A stretch of 37,366 nt of DNA from Gp7-AA6 sp036001245. Its GTDB lineage: Bacteria; Acidobacteriota; Thermoanaerobaculia; UBA5066; Gp7-AA6. The notes under the pieces are model-generated. The model was given only the letters and a program-made list of their open reading frames with translations, did no database searches and was not told the DNA's origin. Location of the stretch: NCBI GenBank assembly GCA_036001245.1, contig DASYUL010000020.1, positions 1 through 37,366 on the forward strand. The letters are read 5' to 3'. Position numbers and translations under genes: made by a program. Of the stretch, positions 32,461-37,366 are shown piece by piece. How positions within the stretch are numbered: position 1 is the stretch's first letter; every line of letters begins with the position of its first letter.

Positions 32461-32580
32461 TCACCGCACCATTCGGTAGATGATTTCCAGGAACTCGTCG
32501 TAGACCTCTTTCGCGCGGCCCGCCTTGATTCCTTCCGTGGCGCACTTTTCCATGTAACTGCGGACCATCAGCTTCCCCGC
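32461..32580 (-). pseudogene. Short unrecognised C-terminal fragment
   Basis: On the minus strand about 39 codons read like a real protein end: GKLMVRSYMEKCATEGIKAG and RAKEVYDEFLEIIYRMVR, then stop. Upstream the frame is merely antisense to the MerA fragment. The family was not recognised. It is probably another broken piece in the remnant patch. Confidence 0.3.
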
Positions 32581-32601
32581 GCCGCGAAGAGCCTCCTGCG
32601 C

Positions 32602-33093
32602 AGCGGCGATCTGCTGGGCAGCGAAATGGCGACTCCCGTCGGCAGCCACGACGGAAGCATCGCCGCGCACAACGCCCTCTCCGATGAAGAGCCGAGGCCG
32701 GTTGATCATCGGGTCATCCCGCGCACCATCTTCACCGATCCGCAGGTCGCCGTCGTCGGAATGACGGAGGAGGAGGCGATCGCGGCGGGCCATGACTGCT
32801 GGTGCAACACGCTCCCGATGTCTCTGGTGCCCCGCGCCGGCGCGATCCGCGATACACGCGGGATCGTCAAGATGGTGGCGGACGCGAAGACAGATGAGGT
32901 GCTCGGCGTCTCGATGGTGAGCCCGAGCGCCGGGGAAGTAATCCACGAGGCAGCCATGGCGCTTCGCTTCCGGGCAAAGCTCCACGACTTCATCGATCAG
33001 CTCCACGTCTATCCCACGATGGCGGAAGCTCTGAAGATCGTCGCCATCTCTCGCTTCAAGGATCCGGCCAAGCTCTCCTGCTGCGCGGAGTAG
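32602..33093 (+). pseudogene. merA: C-terminal third of mercuric reductase
   Basis: 163 codons match the end of MerA: GDLLGSEMATPVGSHDG, HRVIPRTIFTDPQVAVVGMT, LVPRAGAIRDTRGIVKMVAD and the dimer-domain YPTMAEALKI. The characteristic C-terminal vicinal Cys pair is in SCCAE. MerA reduces Hg(II) to Hg(0) with NADPH. The N-terminal FAD and active-site Cys part is absent; before 32602 the frame is unrelated sequence. So this is a non-functional fragment, though the reading frame is undamaged, which suggests recent loss. Confidence 0.82.
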
Positions 33094-33145
33094 ACACGAG
33101 GTTCAACGCCCACGATGTCGTCGACGGTTCGATCCTGCAGTATTC

Positions 33146-33496
33146 GTGACCGGAAAGAATCGCTCCGGCCAGAGCGCAGAACACCGGCCCCCGGCTAACG
33201 GGGAACTGCGCTTCTCCCTCTTCGAAAAGGTTGGCGAGACGGCCTGTCAGATGGACATAGGCGCGGTTCTCCAGACCGATGATGGGGCGCAAATCAGAAT
33301 CGACGGGACTGGATTCGCCTTGCGCAGAGGCCACGGTCGAGACCTATGGATCACGGCACAGGCACTGCGTTTCCAGACCGATGACCCGCGTTACGCGTGT
33401 CTTAATCAAGTGGCTGGACTGTGGGCAGGCTCTGCCGATCTGCGGGTGGGCACCGCACGGGCGCGCGTCTTCGCGCACGGTGGGCGCCCAAAGTGA
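33146..33496 (+). CDS. DUF3237-like small protein, possibly partial
   Basis: A 116-residue ORF with a GTG start. The second half has GAQIRIDGTGFALRRG, ALRFQTDDPRYACLNQVAGL and DLRVGTARARVFAHGG, which resembles the end of DUF3237-type proteins (TDDPRYAWLN-like motif, from memory). The first 35 residues are less convincing and the start is uncertain. The neighbourhood is full of fragments, so this could be a truncated copy. Function unknown. Confidence 0.4.
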   Translation: MTGKNRSGQSAEHRPPANGELRFSLFEKVGETACQMDIGAVLQTDDGAQIRIDGTGFALRRGHGRDLWITAQALRFQTDDPRYACLNQVAGLWAGSADLRVGTARARVFAHGGRPK

Positions 33497-33501
33497 ATCT
33501 G

Positions 33502-33597
33502 GACGAGAGACAACTCGACCGCAGGGCCGCGGTCTACGACTTTGGTCTCAGTCTCGCTTTCGGAGTAGTACGACGAGAGATCGCTCGACCGCAGGGC
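33502..33597 (+). repeat. Imperfect 26-base direct repeat, period 70
   Basis: GACGAGAGA, three variable bases, then CTCGACCGCAGGGC occurs at 33502-33527 (variable CAA) and 33572-33597 (variable TCG). No gene was recognised in 33497-33676. A relic of a small duplication or of binding sites is possible. Confidence 0.6.
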
Positions 33598-33676
33598 AGT
33601 GGCCTTCCTCCTACTCCGCCGCGGCTCGTTCCTCTGCCGAGTCAGTGCATTTTGAAACCGGGGCGCGGCGGGCTCA

Positions 33677-36061
33677 TCACTTGCCCGCATGCTTCTGGAC
33701 ACTGCCAGGAAGAGGATCGACCTGTCGGATCTGTCTCTCGAAGACAGCGGGGTCGGCCGTCGGGAGATCGCATACTCCACGCTTACAGACGTAGGCCATC
33801 GGCCCGCTCTTGCTGGCCACCTTTCCTTCGACCAACGGGGAGAGGCGCGCCAGCTCTGCCAGCGCGGAACCTTCCGTGGAGACCAGCAGGACGCGATTCG
33901 GGACATAAGTCGTTCGCAGCCGCGCGAGCAACGGATCGGCCTCGGAGCGGGAGTGGCGGGTCACGATGACGATCTCCTTGGCGGAATCCAGAAGAAAGTC
34001 GAGAGCGAGCAGAGCTTCCGAGACGACCGCCGGTGACTTCCGGAGCACTCCTCCTAGAGACATGAAGGCGCGCTCGGCCCGCTTGCGATAGGCCTGATTG
34101 GTCGTCAGCTCGGAGAGGCGCAGCAAATTGAGGATCTGAACCGAGCTGCCCGCGGGCTCGGCGCCATCGTAGCTCGGCCGCTCGCGGGCCAGCAGACGCT
34201 CGTGGTCGTCGGCGGTCATGAAGAAGCCGCCGTTGGATCGATCTTCGTAATGAGCCTCGACGACCCGATCGAGCGAAATCGCCTCGCGCAACCACCGGAG
34301 GTTGCCGGTCGCCTCGAACAGATCGAGGAAGCCGGCTGTCAGGAACGCGTAATCATCGAGGTATCCGGCGTGCTTGGCGCGCCCGTCCTTGAAACTCCGG
34401 GAGAGGCGCTCCCCGTTGCGAAGATTCTCGAGAAGGAATCCCGCTGCCCGCTCGGCTCTCTGAGCGTACCGCGGGTCTCCGAGCACGAGCGCCGCCCTAG
34501 CGTGCGCCGAGATCATCAGACCGTTCCACGCGGTCAGGATCTTCTCGTCGCGCAAAGGAGGAGGACGCTTCGACCTTGCGTCATAGAGAATGTCCGGAGC
34601 CTCGTCGATCGTGGACCGGACGTCTCCCGGCGGCAGCCCGAGCGCCTTCGCCACCTCGGTCAGCGGCTTCCCGGTGTGGAGAATGTTTCGGCCCTCGAAG
34701 TTCCCGCGCGGCGTCACATCGAACCACGCCTCTACGATCCGAGCCCGCCGGGGATCGAGAGCCACCTCGATCTCGTCCGGAGTCCAGGTGAAGAACCATC
34801 CCTCCTCCCGGCGTCCGCTCGGCGCCGGGCTGTCGGCGTCGGTCGCGGAATAGAAGGCCCCCTCGGGGGAGGTCATGTCTCGCTCGACGTAGCGGAGGGT
34901 CTCCCGCGTGATTTCGGCGTACCGCTTCTCTCCTGTCACCTGGTAGGCCTCGAGATAACCCATCGCAAGGAGCGCATTGTCGTAGAGCATCTTCTCGAAG
35001 TGGGGCACGAGCCACTTCGGGTCGGTCGAATAGCGGTGGAAGCCGCCGCCGAGGTGATCGTGCATGCCGCCCGCCGCCATCCGATCCAGCGTCACCGTCG
35101 CCATGCGGAGCAGATCTTCCTGCCGCGTGCGCCGGTAGACGCGGAGAAGAAACCGGATCGGAAGCGAGCTCGGGAACTTCATCCGGCTTTGCAGCCCGCC
35201 CCACGTGCTGTCGAAGCGGCTTCGATAGTAGTCGGCGGCCTGAGAGAGAACCGACGCCTCCGGGCTCCCCGTCTGGACGACCTGGGACATGTTTTGCTGG
35301 ATCCGTCGGGTGATCTCCTCGGCCGCTCGAGTGACCCGATCCGGTTCCGAGTCATAGGCCTTGCGGAGCTGTTGGAGCAAGCTCAAGAACTGTCCACGAG
35401 GAAAGTACGTGCCGCCGAAGAAGGGCTTGCGGGCGGGGGTGATGGCGACGGTCATCGGCCATCCGCCGCCGCCGGTCAGCATCTGGACGGCATTCATGTA
35501 GATGGCATCCACGTCGGGTCGCTCTTCGCGGTCGACCTTGATGGCCACGTAGTTCTCGTTCATGTATCGCGCGATCTCTTCGTCCTCGAAGGACTCCTCC
35601 TCCATGACGTGGCACCAATGGCAGGTGGAATAACCCACTGAGAGCAGCACAGGACGATGAAGCTTCCCTGCGGTGTCGAAGGCCTCGTCGCCCCAGGAGT
35701 ACCAGTTCACGGGATTGTGCGCGTGCTGGCGCAGGTAGGGGCTCGTCTCGAGGTAGAGGCGGTTGGTGAATTTGGGAGAGCCATCCGGGTTCAAGTGTCG
35801 CGTGCGCGGCCGCTCGCCGGGAGGCCGGGCAGCCCAGGCGGCTTCGAGATTGCGCACGAGAGCATCGTCATATGGGATCGCACCGGGCAAGGGGCCGCCG
35901 AAGCTCCGGCGGGCGCCGGCCGTGTCGCTCCCCTTGTTGCTCGAAGCCGTTGCCCTCAGGCCGGAGACGACGGCCGGCGACGGGGGCTTCTGACGAAGGT
36001 GCGCGGCTGCAACGAGCAGGCTTCCCAGCGCCAGGAGAACGATCGCGCCGCCTTTCGCCAT
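33677..36061 (-). CDS. DUF255 thioredoxin-fold protein (YyaL/SSP411 type)
   Basis: A 794-residue protein. After an N-terminal hydrophobic anchor or signal (about 6-20) and a Pro/Ala-rich linker, the DUF255 domain starts at about 98: NRLYLETSPYLRQHAHNPVN, then the thioredoxin-like CHWC (147-150) in STCHWCHVMEEESF. The rest is an (alpha/alpha)6-barrel-like region with GGMHDHLGGGFHRYS, HFEKMLYDNA, DEKILTAWNGLMI and GYLDDYAFL. The family is widespread and its function unsettled. The ATG at 36061 has GGAAGG upstream. A GTG at 36085, overlapping the previous stop, is the alternative. It is probably co-transcribed with the two upstream genes. Confidence 0.9.
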   Translation of the reverse strand: MAKGGAIVLLALGSLLVAAAHLRQKPPSPAVVSGLRATASSNKGSDTAGARRSFGGPLPGAIPYDDALVRNLEAAWAARPPGERPRTRHLNPDGSPKFTNRLYLETSPYLRQHAHNPVNWYSWGDEAFDTAGKLHRPVLLSVGYSTCHWCHVMEEESFEDEEIARYMNENYVAIKVDREERPDVDAIYMNAVQMLTGGGGWPMTVAITPARKPFFGGTYFPRGQFLSLLQQLRKAYDSEPDRVTRAAEEITRRIQQNMSQVVQTGSPEASVLSQAADYYRSRFDSTWGGLQSRMKFPSSLPIRFLLRVYRRTRQEDLLRMATVTLDRMAAGGMHDHLGGGFHRYSTDPKWLVPHFEKMLYDNALLAMGYLEAYQVTGEKRYAEITRETLRYVERDMTSPEGAFYSATDADSPAPSGRREEGWFFTWTPDEIEVALDPRRARIVEAWFDVTPRGNFEGRNILHTGKPLTEVAKALGLPPGDVRSTIDEAPDILYDARSKRPPPLRDEKILTAWNGLMISAHARAALVLGDPRYAQRAERAAGFLLENLRNGERLSRSFKDGRAKHAGYLDDYAFLTAGFLDLFEATGNLRWLREAISLDRVVEAHYEDRSNGGFFMTADDHERLLARERPSYDGAEPAGSSVQILNLLRLSELTTNQAYRKRAERAFMSLGGVLRKSPAVVSEALLALDFLLDSAKEIVIVTRHSRSEADPLLARLRTTYVPNRVLLVSTEGSALAELARLSPLVEGKVASKSGPMAYVCKRGVCDLPTADPAVFERQIRQVDPLPGSVQKHAGK

Positions 36062-36081
36062 CGCTCGAAACCGCCTTCCGA

Positions 36082-36570
36082 TCACTCGACGGGTTTCTTC
36101 TTCCACGTACCGTTTTCTTCGAACCAGGTGTAACGCTCCTTCCCGTTGACCTTGTGAACACTGACCTCCGTGTTCTGCAGGTCGTCCTTCGTCTTGCCCT
36201 GCATGAAGATGTCGATGTCGTACTTCGTCCCGTCTTTTCCCACGAAGTCCGCGCAGGCGAAATACACGTCCGGCTTGACCTGCGAGAGCCGGTCGTCGTG
36301 AACTTTCTCGATCTTCAACTGAAGCGTCTTCTGGGCAACCGGATCTTGCACTCTGAGCCAGCCGTCGTTGCCAGCCGCCTCCTTCTCGACCCACGTCTTG
36401 ATCGCGGCGCCGAGCTCCTCTTTGGTCAGACCAGCCTGTTTCTTGTCCGTCGGGTGCTCCTGTTGCTTGGATTTCGGGTGCTCGGGATGCTTTTCCTGGG
36501 CGGCGAGCCGCCCCGGCACGATGAGAAGCAGCGCCAGCGGCACGGTGGTCAGAAACCGTCTGAAGTTCAT
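36082..36570 (-). CDS. Periplasmic hypothetical protein
   Basis: A 162-residue protein with a signal peptide (1 to about 24, LLLIVPGRLAAQ), then a Lys/His/Pro-rich low-complexity stretch (EKHPEHPKSKQQEHPTDKK). A soluble domain follows: LTKEELGAAIKTWVEK, TLQLKIEKVHDDRLSQV, YFACADFVGKDGTKYDIDIF and a YTWFEENGTWKKKP ending. The alpha-helix plus strands pattern suggests a small cystatin- or NTF2-like fold, but no family was recognised. The His-rich part may bind metal. The ATG has GGAGG five bases before it. It lies between the anti-sigma gene and the DUF255 gene. Confidence 0.7.
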   Translation of the reverse strand: MNFRRFLTTVPLALLLIVPGRLAAQEKHPEHPKSKQQEHPTDKKQAGLTKEELGAAIKTWVEKEAAGNDGWLRVQDPVAQKTLQLKIEKVHDDRLSQVKPDVYFACADFVGKDGTKYDIDIFMQGKTKDDLQNTEVSVHKVNGKERYTWFEENGTWKKKPVE

Positions 36571-36594
36571 GTGTCCTCCAATTTGCAAAAAGTC

Positions 36595-37323
36595 CTACAG
36601 CGTCGTTTCGCGAAGAATCTGTTCGAGGACGTGCCCTGGTACCTCGCCGATAGCCAGAATGGTCAGGTTTCCGAACCGCCGGCTGCAGATGGGACGGCCG
36701 CGGTACTCCCGGCAGCCGGCGTCTCCGACCGCGTGGTCGCAGACGAAGAGGGCGAAACTCTGCCGGCTTTCGCCGTGGGCGTAGAAGAGCAGCTCCACCC
36801 GCCGCCCCGCGACGTTGCAAAGCCGGCCACCGACGAGTCGCGCGGCGGGGACGGTCGGTACCACCGGCGCAAAGGGAGTCTTTCCGGAAAAGAAGCGAAT
36901 AACCTCGCGCGGGTCGTTCGACGCGACTTCTGCGGGCCTGACCTCGGGCAAGGAGTGCAGGTAGTCCGAGACCAGCTCCTCGCCGAACGGCAGTGCCGGG
37001 TTCTGATGACGTCGAACGGCGAATATAGCGGCGGCAAGGAAACCAACACCTACGACTACCGCCAGGAGTCGTCTTCTGTATGGGGCCGCCGAGAATCCTG
37101 CGCTCTGGAAACGAAGAGACTCCACGCGGGCGCGAACCGCGCCGGGAGGCTCATCACGGCTTTCCAGGCGCGCGATGGCGTGCTTGAGGCTGCGCACCGA
37201 CGTCACGTGTTCCCGGCACGATGCGCATCCGGCCAGATGCGCGTCGATCCCCGATCGCTCGCTCGGCGCGAGCTCTTCGTCGACATATGGGGAAAGCACC
37301 TCGTTGATCTGTTCGCAGTTCAT
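36595..37323 (-). CDS. Zinc-finger anti-sigma factor, membrane-spanning
   Basis: A 242-residue protein with an N-terminal ZAS domain: C3, H29, C33 and C36 (MNCEQ, then HLAGCASC), which in this family binds the cognate ECF sigma factor. One membrane helix lies at about 86-102 (LLAVVVGVGFLAAAIFAV). The outer domain contains LCNVAGRRVELLFYA, VCDHAVGDAGCREYRGRPIC and FGNLTILAIGE, with four Cys that could form disulfides or bind metal. The ATG overlaps the stop of an upstream reading frame that looks like a sigma factor end. Envelope or redox/metal sensing is inferred. Confidence 0.87.
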   Translation of the reverse strand: MNCEQINEVLSPYVDEELAPSERSGIDAHLAGCASCREHVTSVRSLKHAIARLESRDEPPGAVRARVESLRFQSAGFSAAPYRRRLLAVVVGVGFLAAAIFAVRRHQNPALPFGEELVSDYLHSLPEVRPAEVASNDPREVIRFFSGKTPFAPVVPTVPAARLVGGRLCNVAGRRVELLFYAHGESRQSFALFVCDHAVGDAGCREYRGRPICSRRFGNLTILAIGEVPGHVLEQILRETTL

Positions 37324-37366
37324 GGCCTCGACCGGTCCTCCGATTCCCCTGCAGCTCTCCCGAGGA
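37320..37366 (-). CDS. Possible ECF sigma factor, last codons only
   Basis: On the minus strand a frame ends LGRAAGESEDRSRP with its TGA overlapping the anti-sigma ATG (ATGA). Sigma and anti-sigma genes are usually coupled this way, so this is probably the end of the cognate sigma factor. Only 14 codons are visible; the rest lies outside the window. Confidence 0.35.
   Translation of the reverse strand, partial: LGRAAGESEDRSRP

Noticed and set aside
33124..33140. GGTTCGATCC, like a tRNA T-arm
   Set aside because: The flanking bases do not form a T stem and no acceptor or anticodon arm is found around it.

Overview
The window is a G+C-rich, gene-dense stretch of bacterial chromosome. Several things point to a Gram-negative with an envelope: predicted lipoproteins, periplasmic proteins with signal peptides, a beta-barrel remnant, and an anti-sigma factor with an extracytoplasmic domain. 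Non-ATG starts and NTGA stop/start overlaps are common. The gene mix (long SUF operon with SufT, S9 and DUF885 peptidases, DUF547, DUF433/DUF5615) would suit an Acidobacteriota-like lineage, but that is a low-confidence impression. No rRNA, tRNA, CRISPR array or intact insertion sequence was seen.

Layout: (1) 1-6157, SUF iron-sulfur cluster assembly operon sufB(partial)-C-D-S-U-T followed by an Rrf2/IscR-type regulator. (2) 6.2-10.4 kb, envelope and periplasmic genes: a lysyl-oxidase-like protein, a small SmpA/BamE-like protein, a LEA14-like protein, a CpcT-like lipoprotein and a DUF885 protein. (3) 10.7-13.5 kb, glycogen genes glgA-glgC. (4) 13.5-16.0 kb on the minus strand, a small hypothetical gene, then a probable operon of RRM protein, fatty-acyl desaturase and yeast-type cytosine deaminase. 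(5) 16.3-22.7 kb, a reductive pyrimidine catabolism operon: mmsA, beta-ureidopropionase, dihydropyrimidinase, class III aminotransferase, preA. These could take uracil through beta-alanine to acetyl-CoA. (6) 22.8-24.1 kb, an accessory patch: DUF433/DUF5615 toxin-antitoxin pair with a lost toxin start codon, an orphan ORF, and the remnant of a DNA methyltransferase. (7) 24.1-30.6 kb, an S9 peptidase, a nucleotidyltransferase pair, a coupled oxidoreductase-TVP38-DUF547 triad, and a PIN/Phd pair. (8) 30.7-33.6 kb, a fatty acid hydroxylase, then a graveyard of mercury-resistance fragments (beta-barrel tail, two MerP-like HMA pieces, MerA C-terminus). (9) 33.7-37.4 kb on the minus strand, the end of a probable sigma factor, an anti-sigma factor, a periplasmic protein and a DUF255 thioredoxin-fold protein.

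The most unusual feature is a set of short palindromic elements. One lies in frame inside sufD and one in frame inside the dihydropyrimidinase gene. One supplies the stop codon of glgC, one sits just upstream of mmsA, and two more form a covarying hairpin family. Other points of interest are a PreA without its usual C-terminal Fe-S domain, a MerP-like remnant with TGA in place of the first metal-binding Cys, and a possible inversion that split an HMA gene.
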